Shown here piece by piece: positions 22,900-31,511 of a DNA stretch of 33,036 nt. How positions within the stretch are numbered: position 1 is the stretch's first letter; the number at the start of each line of letters is the position of its first letter. This DNA is from an uncultured Eubacteriales bacterium (GTDB lineage Bacteria > Bacillota > Clostridia > Lachnospirales > CAG-274), in assembly GCA_905201505.1 (NCBI GenBank), contig CAJKOJ010000017.1:1-33036 (forward strand), in the 5' to 3' direction. Under the pieces are notes generated by a model. That model was not told the DNA's origin, did no database searches, and saw nothing but the letters and a program-made list of their open reading frames with translations. The position numbers and the translations under genes are program-made.

Positions 22900-23490
22900 T
22901 CACAGTTCCTTTGCCAGTTCAGTAATCAATTCAGCACATCTTTCTATGCCAATAATACCGCTGTCAAGTGCTAAATGATAATTCTGTGCCACACCCCATT
23001 TTCTGTCAGTGCAGTACTTGTAATTAATACTTCTCTTTTTATCCTTTTCCTCAAGCCTTTTTAAAGGTGACTTGTCTGTTTCACCATATAATCTTACAAT
23101 TCTTTCTGCCCTTTTTTCTGCATCTGCGTGTATAAATACGTTTAACACATCTTCTCTGTCTCTCAATATGTAATCGGCACATCTTCCTACAATTACACAG
23201 CTGCCCTTTTCGGCAATTTCAAGTATAACCTTTCTTTGTATAGACAATATATAGTCATTGGCAGACATACCGTCAATATTTCTGCCTACAAAGGAATAGG
23301 CAAATATACTCTTTGTAGGAGAATATTCTCCCTGTTCCTCGATAAACTTTTTAGCAAATCCTGATTCCTCAGCTACCTTTTCAATCAACTCACTGTCATA
23401 AAACTCATACCCAAGTTTTTCAGCAACCATTCTGCCTATAGTTCTGCCGCCGCTTCCAAACTCTCTGCTTATTGTTATAATCTTTTTCAT
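22900..23490 (-). CDS. Cytidylate kinase-like family protein (paralogue 2)
   Basis: A 196-residue protein starting ITISREFGSGGRTIGRMVAEKLG, the same glycine-rich P-loop block as the gene at 1556-2155, followed by GYEFYDSELIEKVAEESGF and CVIVGRCADYILRDREDVLNVFIHADAEKRAERI. It is an AAA_26-type nucleotide-kinase fold of unknown substrate, not the housekeeping Cmk. It has a promoter at 23548-23576 and a GGGGG-type SD. It is the first gene of a two-gene operon with the small membrane protein. Confidence 0.88.
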   Translation of the reverse strand: MKKIITISREFGSGGRTIGRMVAEKLGYEFYDSELIEKVAEESGFAKKFIEEQGEYSPTKSIFAYSFVGRNIDGMSANDYILSIQRKVILEIAEKGSCVIVGRCADYILRDREDVLNVFIHADAEKRAERIVRLYGETDKSPLKRLEEKDKKRSINYKYCTDRKWGVAQNYHLALDSGIIGIERCAELITELAKEL

Positions 23491-23547
23491 ATAAATACCC
23501 CCTTTATAGTATTTTCATAATAAAACCCATTTCTTCCCTGTAATTTA

Positions 23548-23576
23548 ATTATAACAAATTTATACATAAAAGTAAA
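23548..23576 (-). promoter_or_regulatory. Promoter of the second kinase-like operon
   Basis: TTTACT (plus 23571-23576) and a perfect TATAAT (plus 23548-23553) are 17 bp apart on the minus strand, about 58 bp before the start. Confidence 0.7.
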
Positions 23577-23661
23577 TTAATATACATCTGACATTCTTAA
23601 TTTTATATTTCAGTTTGAAATACAATTACAGTTTCTCTGTTTTCTTATCATATTTAAACTC

Positions 23662-23690
23662 TTGTAATTTATATAAAAAAATGAGATAAT
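23662..23690 (+). promoter_or_regulatory. cysK promoter
   Basis: TTGTAA (23662-23667) and GATAAT (23685-23690, preceded by TGA) are 17 bp apart, about 35 bp before the cysK GTG. No S-box or T-box is visible in the short leader. Confidence 0.65.
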
Positions 23691-23724
23691 ACATTTACAT
23701 ATTAAACTATAAGGAGGCTTCAGC

Positions 23725-24648
23725 GTGATATATAAAAATATGACAGAAATGATAGGCAGCACACCTCTTATGGAAGCTGTCAATTTAGAAAAGAAGTATA
23801 ATTTAAAGGCAAAACTGCTTGTAAAACTTGAATGCTTCAATCCTGCCGGAAGTGCAAAGGACAGAGTTGCCCTTTCAATGATACAGGATGCTGAGGAAAA
23901 AGGCTTATTAAAACCCGGCTCAGTAATTATTGAACCTACAAGCGGCAACACAGGAATAGGACTTGCAGCTGCTGCTGTTTCAAGAGGATATAAAACCATA
24001 CTTACAATGCCTGATACAATGAGTGTTGAAAGACAAAATTTACTTAAAGCATTTGGGGCTCAGCTTGTACTTACAGACGGGGCAAAAGGAATGGCAGGAG
24101 CAGTAGAAAAAGCAGAAGAACTCTCAAAAGAAATTCCCGATTCATTTCTGGCAGGACAGTTTGTAAATCCTGCAAACCCTTTGGCACATTACAACACAAC
24201 AGGTCCTGAAATATGGAAAGATACAGATGGAAAAGTGGATATATTTATTGCCACAATAGGCACAGGCGGCACAATAAGCGGAACAGGAAAATTTCTTAAA
24301 GAAAAGAATCCCGGCATAAAAGTGTACGGTATTGAACCCGCTTCATCTCCTCTTATTACTAAGGGATATGCTGGACCTCATAAGATACAGGGCATAGGAG
24401 CAAATTTTATTCCCGATACATATAATAGTACTGTCTGTGACAATGTATTTACAGTTTCAGACGAAGACGCTTTTTACAGAGGAAAAGAATTTGCACAAAC
24501 AGAAGGCATACTTGTCGGTATATCCTCAGGTGCCTGCCTCCATACTGCCATTACACTTGCTCAGCAGGAGGAAAACAAAGGCAAAATGATTGTTGCACTT
24601 TTAACAGATACAGGCGAGCGTTATTTATCGACACCCATGTTTCAATAA
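23725..24648 (+). CDS. cysK: Cysteine synthase (O-acetylserine sulfhydrylase)
   Basis: A 307-residue PLP enzyme that makes cysteine from O-acetylserine and sulfide. Family marks are ECFNPAGSAKDRVALSMI with the PLP lysine (about 46), PTSGNTGIGLA (substrate loop), GTGGTISGTGKFLK (phosphate cup) and GISSGA near the C-terminus. The start is GTG at 23725 with AAGGAGG 7 bases upstream. It is followed 9 bases later by a secreted transglutaminase-like gene in the same operon. No cysE or serine acetyltransferase is adjacent. Confidence 0.95.
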   Translation: MIYKNMTEMIGSTPLMEAVNLEKKYNLKAKLLVKLECFNPAGSAKDRVALSMIQDAEEKGLLKPGSVIIEPTSGNTGIGLAAAAVSRGYKTILTMPDTMSVERQNLLKAFGAQLVLTDGAKGMAGAVEKAEELSKEIPDSFLAGQFVNPANPLAHYNTTGPEIWKDTDGKVDIFIATIGTGGTISGTGKFLKEKNPGIKVYGIEPASSPLITKGYAGPHKIQGIGANFIPDTYNSTVCDNVFTVSDEDAFYRGKEFAQTEGILVGISSGACLHTAITLAQQEENKGKMIVALLTDTGERYLSTPMFQ

Positions 24649-24657
24649 GGAGGTTAA

Positions 24658-26007
24658 ATGAAAAAGTTTTTTTTATTTATATTTACTCTTATATCAAGTC
24701 TTATTATCTGCTGTAATGCACTTGCATACAATCCTGCTAATATTGCTGAAAAAATAGGAAACTTTGAACCTGAAATTAAAATTGACAGCAGTGATATAAA
24801 CAGTGCTTTGTCAGATACATTTGACTATGACCCAAGACTTATATTGTATTTTAAAGGCTACAACGGCACTTATAATTCTTTTTCATCTACTGTAAATATC
24901 ATATATGATAATCAGGATACCCCTATTAATGATATTTACACAGCAGAAAATAAGGAAGAATTTATAAATCTTATTACACGGGCACTGCTCTACAATAATG
25001 ACAAAGTTCATATTGTAACAAAAGATATGCCTTCTTCCTCAACTTCTGTCAATGATTTAATTGCAGGTATTTCAGAGAGCTGTCCCATAGCATTTATGGG
25101 ATACAGAGGCAGCAGTGTGTCTGCTCTTGACAGTAAGATAGGCGGGTACAGCTATTATATAATTGACTTTCAATATGACTTTGATTCAAATACACTCCTG
25201 CAAATGAAAAAAGACCTCCAGCAGAAGGCATGTGAAATTATTGCATCAAATGTAGCAAAGAATATGCCGCCTTATATGAAGGTATATATAATTCACAACT
25301 ATATTGTAAATAACTGCAAATATGCCACAGACTATGAAACAAATAAAAACCCTTATTACTATACAGCATACGGAGCCCTGTTAGACGGCAAAGCCGTATG
25401 TGACGGTTATGCTTCAGCCGCAAAAATACTTTTTGACCTTTGCGGAATAGAAAACATAAAGGTTACCGGCACAAGTAAGGGAAACGGTCACGCATGGAAT
25501 CTTATAAAACTTGACAATGACTATTACCATATTGATACTACGTGGGATGACCCTGTCAGTTATGACGGTCTTGATTATTTAAAATATAATTATTACAACC
25601 TGACTGACAATGAAATCTCAATTGACCATGCTTGGAAAACACAGGATTACCCTGATGCCAACGGTACAGCTTACAGCTATAAAAGAACTGTGGAATTAAT
25701 AAAAAATGACAGCAGTACTTACACAGAGGGGTATACTTCATTTGAATCTGTATTCGGCAAATATCCTCCGTTAACAGGCAGTACTAATCCAAATATCAAG
25801 CCTGCTGATATTACAGAAAATATCACAGATAACTATATCAAACCATCTGCAATACTTGATAAAGCAGACATTAACTTAAAAACCACATTTTTTGATATGC
25901 TTGATTTCTTTATAATGAGTGTGAATGAAAATCCTGTTTTCTATTTAAAACTTTGCAGTGTTCTTGTTCTTCTTTTGATACTCAAAAGATTATTTCATAA
26001 AAGATAG
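24658..26007 (+). CDS. Exported transglutaminase-like protein with C-terminal membrane anchor
   Basis: A 449-residue protein with a signal sequence (LFIFTLISSLIICCNALA). The transglutaminase-like core at about 205-320 has Cys248 (GKAVCDGYASAAKI), His278 (GNGHAWNLIKL) and Asp293 (YYHIDTTWDDP). A Ser/Thr/Asn-rich spacer follows, then a C-terminal membrane helix (about 426-445) and KRLFHKR, so the domain faces outward, tethered at both ends or at the C-terminus. It is a paralogue of the dockerin protein at 3839-5122. Both follow a PLP-enzyme gene. The substrate is unknown; cell-wall peptides or surface proteins are plausible. Confidence 0.87.
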   Translation: MKKFFLFIFTLISSLIICCNALAYNPANIAEKIGNFEPEIKIDSSDINSALSDTFDYDPRLILYFKGYNGTYNSFSSTVNIIYDNQDTPINDIYTAENKEEFINLITRALLYNNDKVHIVTKDMPSSSTSVNDLIAGISESCPIAFMGYRGSSVSALDSKIGGYSYYIIDFQYDFDSNTLLQMKKDLQQKACEIIASNVAKNMPPYMKVYIIHNYIVNNCKYATDYETNKNPYYYTAYGALLDGKAVCDGYASAAKILFDLCGIENIKVTGTSKGNGHAWNLIKLDNDYYHIDTTWDDPVSYDGLDYLKYNYYNLTDNEISIDHAWKTQDYPDANGTAYSYKRTVELIKNDSSTYTEGYTSFESVFGKYPPLTGSTNPNIKPADITENITDNYIKPSAILDKADINLKTTFFDMLDFFIMSVNENPVFYLKLCSVLVLLLILKRLFHKR

Positions 26008-26016
26008 TAAAATCAA

Positions 26017-26057
26017 AAAGAGGTATCACAGTAAGTTTATTACTGAGATACCTCTTT
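26017..26057. terminator. Bidirectional terminator between transglutaminase and HD genes
   Basis: AAAGAGGTATC at 26017-26027, then CAGTAA, pairs with TTACTG and GATACCTCTTT ending at 26057, with a single A-A mismatch. It lies between convergent genes and has A/T flanks on both sides. Confidence 0.85.
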
Positions 26058-26059
26058 AA

Positions 26060-26614
26060 TTATCTTCTAAAAGCCGATTTTACTCTTATAAAAGAACTTT
26101 TTGCGGTTCTGCTTGACATATGTCCCAGCGTTTTGCTCCACTGTGTAGCAATTTCAAGAGTAGCAGCATATTTATCAGCCAATGTAACAGCGTATGATTC
26201 CTTATATTTAGGCATACCCGGATATAAGGGCCACATATGTTTTAAAATAGCGTCAGCTTCTCTGTCTGAAATTTCAGACAATCTTGACGCATTTTTTACC
26301 GCCAGTCTTGGGTGGAAAAAAGCGTGGAACTGAGGCACCTTTTTTGTATGCCAGTCATACCAGTATAAGTCGTGCAAAAGACCTGCCCTTGCTGACATAC
26401 GTGGATCTGCTCCTATTTTCTTAGCAATTTTATAGCTGTAATAGGAAACATTAAGACTGTGCTGAAGTCTGGAAGTTTTGTGATGCTGTTCAAACTTGTC
26501 AAGTTTTTTAACTGTATCGGAATTCCATATATCTTCAATATATGATCTGAATTCCAAAACCTCCGGATTTGATAAATCCCTCAAATTTGCCTTTGAACCA
26601 ATAGCTCTGTTCAT
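26060..26614 (-). CDS. HD-domain phosphohydrolase-like protein
   Basis: A 184-residue protein with an HD domain: His52 (RLQHSLNVSYYSYKIA), His81-Asp82 (AGLLHDLYWYDW) and Asp147 (AVTLADKYA), the usual H...HD...D metal set of phosphohydrolases acting on nucleotides or signalling phosphates. The actual substrate is unknown. The C-terminal 20 residues are very basic (SRTAKSSFIRVKSAFRR), which could bind nucleic acid or acidic membrane. The DUF624 gene ends about 30 bp upstream and reads in the same direction. Confidence 0.87.
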   Translation of the reverse strand: MNRAIGSKANLRDLSNPEVLEFRSYIEDIWNSDTVKKLDKFEQHHKTSRLQHSLNVSYYSYKIAKKIGADPRMSARAGLLHDLYWYDWHTKKVPQFHAFFHPRLAVKNASRLSEISDREADAILKHMWPLYPGMPKYKESYAVTLADKYAATLEIATQWSKTLGHMSSRTAKSSFIRVKSAFRR

Positions 26615-26644
26615 TTATTTACATCTCCCCATTCATAATAAACA

Positions 26645-27274
26645 TTATATCATATCTTCCGGTCTGTCTTTGTCCATATCAGGAACATATTTCCTGAAAA
26701 GCTTCATAAACATAAGTGAAGTAAGTATTGCATAGAACCCTGCACACAGGACAATGAGCATTCTGTACTTCAGCACTATCATAAACACAGCTACAAACAG
26801 CACAGCACAAGTAATTGTAGTCAGCAAATGTCTGTTTGCCATAAATATTGAAGTTCTGATTAATGCACCAAGCTTTAAATCAAAACGTGAGAGTACAGGA
26901 AAAACATAGATGGTAAATATCATAAGCTCATACAATATAACATACTGAATTAAATATATAATTATGTTAATAGTTGTATCAGGTACAAATAAGTGAATAT
27001 TAATATAAAGAATAACACCAACCACACCTAAAATCAAAGTCATCGCAGTTGCTTCTAAAAAATTTTGCTTAAAACTTTTAAAAAAGTCCTTTGTAACATA
27101 CCCCTCCCGGTCTGAGAGCTGACGTGTAGTTACATAATAAAGGGCAGTTGTTGAAGCACCTATAGTAATAATGGGGATACTACATATAAACCATAACAAC
27201 GTTAGTATAATCAAATCACAAAGCAATGTACCATATTTATAAAATTTACTGTCAAGTCCGAATATTTTGTCCAT
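26645..27274 (-). CDS. YesL-like (DUF624) membrane protein
   Basis: A 209-residue protein with about five membrane helices and the DUF624 (YesL) features: an N-terminal YKYGTLLCDLIILTLLWFICSIPIITIGASTTALYYV block and a REGYVTKDFFKSFKQNFLEAT motif. YesL proteins often sit near sugar-utilisation genes, but none are here. The role is unknown. It ends 30 bp before the HD gene and may share its transcript. Confidence 0.88.
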   Translation of the reverse strand: MDKIFGLDSKFYKYGTLLCDLIILTLLWFICSIPIITIGASTTALYYVTTRQLSDREGYVTKDFFKSFKQNFLEATAMTLILGVVGVILYINIHLFVPDTTINIIIYLIQYVILYELMIFTIYVFPVLSRFDLKLGALIRTSIFMANRHLLTTITCAVLFVAVFMIVLKYRMLIVLCAGFYAILTSLMFMKLFRKYVPDMDKDRPEDMI

Positions 27275-27375
27275 ACATAAACTCCTTTCACTTAATATAA
27301 GTATACAACATTCAAGTCAACATATCAAGATTTCTGAATAGAATTAATATATAATTAATTTTTTGGAGGCAAAAA

Positions 27376-28062
27376 ATGGCAACAGGACGATTACAGGTCG
27401 AACTTTTTGACCAAAGCCGGGCAATGCCCGTTATCGGCGGAAGAGTTGTTGTGTCAACTGATGAAGAAGTTCTTTATGATGTTTTCACAGACATTTCCGG
27501 TCAGACCATAGAAATGGAACTTGAAGCTCCTCCCCTTGACTATTCTTTAAACGAAGGTGAACCTCAGCCTTTTTCAACTTACAATATAGACATTACAGCA
27601 GAAGGTTATATTGACATCAGAATTAACGGTGCTCAGGTTTATGCAGACAGAACAGCACTGCAGCGAGTTTTAATGACGCCGGGTGCGGGGCAGCAGGTTA
27701 TCAATGTTCCTCCTCCCGTTCTTTGGGGAGATTATCCTGAAAAAGAGCCTGAAGACGAGGTAAAACCAATTCCCGAGGAAACAGGCTTTGTAGTTTTGGA
27801 CAGAGTTGTAATTCCTGAATTTATAGTTGTAAAAGACGGTGTTCCATCAGGAGGCGGTCCTGTATATTACATTCCCTACAAAGACTATATTAAAAACGTA
27901 GCTTCATCAGAAATATATTCAACTTGGTCAGAGGCAGCAATAATAGCAAATATTCTTGCAATACAATCCTTTGTCTTAAACAGAGTATTCACCGAATGGT
28001 ACAGAGGCAAAGGCTATGATTTTACAATTACTAATTCAACTGAATATGTATATAAACAGTAA
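27376..28062 (+). CDS. SpoIID-like spore/peptidoglycan protein, truncated
   Basis: A 228-residue protein. The N-terminal half (GRLQVELFDQ, about 1-105) is a beta-rich domain, and a Pro/Glu-rich linker (PEKEPEDEVKPIPEE) follows. Residues 163-220 match the start of a SpoIID/LytB-like domain (YIPYKDYIKNVASSEIYSTWSEAAI) with the catalytic-type Glu179. Relatives continue for 150 or more residues with the rest of the domain and a peptidoglycan-binding module; this one stops at TEYVYKQ, just after TITNSTEY. The sequence behind the stop is AT-rich and non-coding, so the gene is probably truncated. There is no signal peptide. Confidence 0.75.
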   Translation: MATGRLQVELFDQSRAMPVIGGRVVVSTDEEVLYDVFTDISGQTIEMELEAPPLDYSLNEGEPQPFSTYNIDITAEGYIDIRINGAQVYADRTALQRVLMTPGAGQQVINVPPPVLWGDYPEKEPEDEVKPIPEETGFVVLDRVVIPEFIVVKDGVPSGGGPVYYIPYKDYIKNVASSEIYSTWSEAAIIANILAIQSFVLNRVFTEWYRGKGYDFTITNSTEYVYKQ

Positions 28063-28173
28063 AAAACTTTTTTTGATAAATTAATATATCCCTTTATAAA
28101 TACTTTTAAAATGAATTTTATACATATTTGACTTTTGTGCTGCATATTTTATTTAAAAAAAACGAGGTATTAT

Positions 28174-28335
28174 ATGAAACTCTCTTCAAATCTTTATGCT
28201 TTATCAACTATTGCTTATCAACTTTCAGGTTGCCTAACAGATGATGAGTTATCTATACTCTCTGCAAATCTTGTTGTCCTCAGTGATATGCTGGCAAATA
28301 TACTGGCTCACAAATCTGCCTGCAATGATGATTAA
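28174..28335 (+). CDS. DUF6774-type small protein
   Basis: A 53-residue protein (SSNLYALSTIAYQLSGCLTDDELSIL, then VVLSDMLANILAHKSAC) with the alternating Leu/Ala helices of the small DUF6774 family found in clostridia. GAGGT lies 7 bases before ATG 28174; an upstream in-frame ATG has no ribosome binding site. Function unknown. Confidence 0.7.
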   Translation: MKLSSNLYALSTIAYQLSGCLTDDELSILSANLVVLSDMLANILAHKSACNDD

Positions 28336-28484
28336 TATTAAAATGATTTCATATCCTGTTTTTGTTATTTCAGCAAACAAATAGCTTATGAATGTTAATA
28401 TTATACAAACAAGTTCTATATATACTTTTTTTCTCATAAAGTTTAATAAATTTACCTTGACAACTATTTTCAGGAGGCAGTTTT

Positions 28485-29018
28485 ATGAATAATATTAAAT
28501 ATAGTATACATACAAATCCAAATTTTATTCCTGATGCATACTCAAATTGGTATCCTCCAATTATGGTTACAGAAAAAAATCCGGAGTATGCACAAATCCT
28601 TATGCCGGACCTTGCCTCTTCATCCAGCGAAATGACTACTGTACATCAATATTTATATCAATCCTGGACAATTGACAGCAAAGAATATAAAACCATACAA
28701 CAAGTAATTAAGCGAATAACTACAGTTGAACAGCGTCATTTTACTATAATAGGACAGCTTATTGCTCTCCTTGGAGGTCATCCTCAATGCCGGTCCTCAA
28801 AACCCGATTCCTACTGGAAAGGAGATATGGTAGACTATACCTGTGACATACACGAAATTCTGTCAAAGAATGCTCAGTCAGAACAATTGGCAGCTAAAGC
28901 ATATTTAGAACAGTCAAAAGAAATTAAGGACCCTTATGTATCAAAGATGCTTGCACGTCTGTCTCTAGACGAAGAACTACATTATAGGATATTCAGTGAT
29001 TTTTTATCTCAAGTTTAG
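28485..29018 (+). CDS. Ferritin-like diiron/dimanganese protein
   Basis: A 177-residue four-helix-bundle protein. Metal-ligand-like residues are Glu49 (SSEMTTVHQYLYQS), Glu82 with His85 (TVEQRHFTIIGQL), Glu133 (NAQSEQLAAKAY) and Glu163 (LDEELHYRIF), the E, ExxH, E, ExxH pattern of ferritin-like dinuclear proteins such as rubrerythrin or manganese catalase (CotJC-like). The YWKGDMVDYTCDIHEIL loop is typical of the clostridial ferritin-like group. A role in oxidative stress or metal handling is likely. AGGAGG precedes the ATG; its own promoter is unclear. Confidence 0.85.
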   Translation: MNNIKYSIHTNPNFIPDAYSNWYPPIMVTEKNPEYAQILMPDLASSSSEMTTVHQYLYQSWTIDSKEYKTIQQVIKRITTVEQRHFTIIGQLIALLGGHPQCRSSKPDSYWKGDMVDYTCDIHEILSKNAQSEQLAAKAYLEQSKEIKDPYVSKMLARLSLDEELHYRIFSDFLSQV

Positions 29019-29179
29019 TAAACTTAAAACCTTTAATATTTATAATAAATTTTATATCTGATTTTCGATTATCCGCATAAACACTATATTTTCAAATATT
29101 TGGAAGTATAAAGAAACAAACATTTTACCACGAATTTACCATGACTGAAAGAGCCTTAATATGACTATAAAATAATATT

Positions 29180-29210
29180 AAAAAGACCTCACACTGAACG
29201 ATGTCTTTTT
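29180..29210. terminator. Short hairpin terminator in the 29019-29311 gap
   Basis: AAAAAGAC (29180-29187) and GTCTTTTT (29203-29210) pair around a 15-base loop, with A and T runs on both sides. It may end transcription from either side. Nothing else recognisable lies in 29019-29311. Confidence 0.55.
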
Positions 29211-29311
29211 AATAGCAGTCAATCCTAAGACTAACTGCTTTGTGGGTATTGATATGAAATTGTTAAGCTGTAATTTGCGGAAATTCGTAAATATCTTTCT
29301 AATCAACGTAT

Positions 29312-30466
29312 TCACTTCCATAATTGATTATAGATTTGAACAACATCTGTTGTAGAAATATTTTTTCGTGTATTTGCAGGGCTTCCACTTGCAATGGCAT
29401 CATTCGCCATTTTTTCTATTGAATTAAAGTATTCTGTCTTATTAATGCCATATTCTTGTAAGGTTGGCACTTCACACAAGCGACATAAATCATCAACGGC
29501 TTTTATGAAGTTTTCAGTAGCTTGTTTGTGATTTCCTGCGGTATCTGAAACGCCTATTTCTCGTGCAAGTTCAGCAAATTGCGAATATGCGCCGTCTGCA
29601 ATATATTCTAAGCAGTTTTTTAAAAGCATTGCGTTAGAAAGACCGTGAGGTATATGAAATAATGCACCAATAGGTCGGCTCATTCCGTGGACGATAGTTA
29701 CTGACGAGTTGCTGAAGCTAACGCCCGCCTCATAAGCAGCAATAGCCATTTGTTCTCTTGCAGATATATCATCGTCGTCTACAAGAACTTTAGGAAGATA
29801 TGTAAAAATGCGTCTGATTGCTGATATTGCAAATATATCACTTTCTGAAAACGCTTTCTTTGATGTAAACGCTTCAATAGCGTGAGTTAAGGCGTCCAAA
29901 CCAGTGCACACAGATATACTTCGAGGTGTTTTCGACGAGAAAAGAGGGTCTATAATTGCAAGTGTAGGCATAAGCATATCACCCTTAAGCAACATTTTAA
30001 CTTGAGTTTTTGTGTCCGTGATGATTGTAAAAGGTGTTGCTTCCGAACCAGTTCCTGCTGTCGATGGAATTTCAACCAACGGAGGAAGATTATTTGGAAT
30101 TTCTTTCCCCATATAATTTGAAATTGGTGCAGGGTTATTCACAAGAATTCCTATCGCTTTTGCTGCATCCAACTGACTCCCTCCGCCAAAACCGATAATA
30201 AAATCGGCATTGTGTTTCCGATATAACGTAATCCCTTTATTGATATCCTCATCTGTCGGCTCATTGGAAATCTCAGAAAATATTGTGACCGATATTCCGT
30301 TTTTTTCCAGTATCATTGTCAACGAATTTATATGTCCCTGCCGTATCATAGATTTTCCGGCTACTATGAATGCACTTTTGCCGAGTTTGAATAAAATATC
30401 TTCTGCTTCATTCAATGCATTTTCTCCGATAACTGTAGCAATCGGAAGTTTAAGTTTATTTGCCAT
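29312..30466 (-). CDS. Iron-containing alcohol dehydrogenase
   Basis: A 384-residue group III alcohol dehydrogenase, NAD(P)-dependent. GGGSQLDAAKAIG (94-106) is the nucleotide-binding turn. Fe ligands are Asp191 and His195 (GLDALTHAIEAF), His260 (VHGMSRPIG) and His274 (HIPHGLSN). Members reduce aldehydes or oxidise alcohols and diols; the exact substrate (butanol, 1,3-propanediol and similar) is not predictable. GGAGG precedes the ATG. It has its own promoter (30516-30544) and lies at the edge of the mobile element, so it may be chromosomal or cargo. Confidence 0.93.
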   Translation of the reverse strand: MANKLKLPIATVIGENALNEAEDILFKLGKSAFIVAGKSMIRQGHINSLTMILEKNGISVTIFSEISNEPTDEDINKGITLYRKHNADFIIGFGGGSQLDAAKAIGILVNNPAPISNYMGKEIPNNLPPLVEIPSTAGTGSEATPFTIITDTKTQVKMLLKGDMLMPTLAIIDPLFSSKTPRSISVCTGLDALTHAIEAFTSKKAFSESDIFAISAIRRIFTYLPKVLVDDDDISAREQMAIAAYEAGVSFSNSSVTIVHGMSRPIGALFHIPHGLSNAMLLKNCLEYIADGAYSQFAELAREIGVSDTAGNHKQATENFIKAVDDLCRLCEVPTLQEYGINKTEYFNSIEKMANDAIASGSPANTRKNISTTDVVQIYNQLWK

Positions 30467-30515
30467 AATATATTCCTCCCTATATAGTCAAAATTTTTAT
30501 TTTCTTCATATCCAT

Positions 30516-30544
30516 ATTATAACAGTTCTACATATTCACCACAA
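30516..30544 (-). promoter_or_regulatory. Promoter of the iron-alcohol dehydrogenase
   Basis: TTGTGG (plus 30539-30544) and a perfect TATAAT preceded by TGT (plus 30516-30521) are 17 bp apart on the minus strand. Confidence 0.75.
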
Positions 30545-30602
30545 TAAATTTCAGCACACTTTGCCATTTTACTAATCTTTAAAAATACACACTTTTTCTT
30601 TC

Positions 30603-30720
30603 TTCCTCTTGATTACCTACCACAGAAAAGAAAAACCCTGTCAAAAGCCTTGCCACCATTGGTGGTGCTTTGCACTCTTTACTGGGCTTTTTGTTTGCTG
30701 TATCTTTCATGCAAGAGGAA
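30603..30720. repeat. 118-bp segment flanked by 9-bp inverted repeats
   Basis: TTCCTCTTG (30603-30611) and CAAGAGGAA (30712-30720) are exact inverted copies. Inside are a CCACCA/TGGTGG palindrome and AAAAGCC/GGGCTTTT arms that could form a terminator. It sits at the probable left part of the mobile element, next to the broken regulator. It could mark a boundary or a small non-autonomous element; no target-site repeats were recognised. Confidence 0.35.
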
Positions 30721-30722
30721 AA

Positions 30723-31393
30723 TCAAAGACCTCTGTTCCATTTCGCCTTTAGATAATCTTCATAGTATGCTTCATTAAAGTCTACTTGTGGAGAAGTATT
30801 AGGAATGTTGTTTCTGTTATCAATATCCGCAAGTTGACGGAATATCCAGTCATCATAAGGGTCGTGATATTTGTATTCTTTCAGTTGCTCTCTGTATCGA
30901 TCTAACCCTCGCATTTCCTTATGCACTTTCATCATGAGTTCTATTTTCTGACGCTGTATCAACTGCTTGATTTCCATAAGTTCTTCCAACTCTGTAACCT
31001 CATTGGTAATGTAGTTATGAATATATTGTATGAGTTTATATACCTTGTAAAATCTACATTCTTTTCCATCATTAAAAAATTCTTTTCAGACAGATAATCT
31101 AAGGAAACATTGAAATCCTGTTCCCGTTTAATAATATCCATGATGTATGGCTCGGTATGGTCAATATACTTCCATTCTCCCGACAACAATTCATTGGGTG
31201 TTACTCCCAGCACGTCCATTATCTTTTCCAGCGTATCAAAGGTAGGATAATTCACGCCACGTTCAATCTTGGAAAGGCTCTGCATATTGATACCGATTTT
31301 GTCCGCAAGTTCCTGTTGTTTCATTCCTCTGTGTTTTCTTATGGTCTGTATGTTCTCTCCTAAGAAACTGATTTTCTTTTCGTAATGCTCCAT
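30723..31393 (-). pseudogene. XRE family regulator of the mobile element, frameshifted
   Basis: The N-terminal frame has a clear Cro/C1 HTH: IRKHRGMKQQELADKIGINMQSLSKIERGVNYPTFDTLEKIM (about 18-59). It drifts out of frame after NVDF. In the other frame the protein continues YKVYKLIQYIHNYITNEVTELEELMEIKQL and then a helical region to 30723. One extra T in the T4 (plus A4, 31049-31052) would rejoin them into a protein of about 223 residues. Ancestral function: repressor of the element. Start spacing is unusual, since AAAGGAG is 15 bases before ATG 31393. Confidence 0.8.
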
Positions 31394-31482
31394 GACTTAG
31401 TATAAACACTCCTTTCATTGCTTTTCTTGGTATTTATAAGCATATCATACTTAATATATATCTAAAAGTCAACAAAAACTTC

Positions 31483-31511
31483 TTGACAAGTAATTCTAAT
31501 GGCGTTATTAT
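31483..31511 (+). promoter_or_regulatory. Strong promoter of the rep-xis transcript
   Basis: A perfect TTGACA (31483-31488) and TATTAT (31506-31511) are 17 bp apart. It drives a leader of roughly 280-350 bases before the rep gene. Confidence 0.85.
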
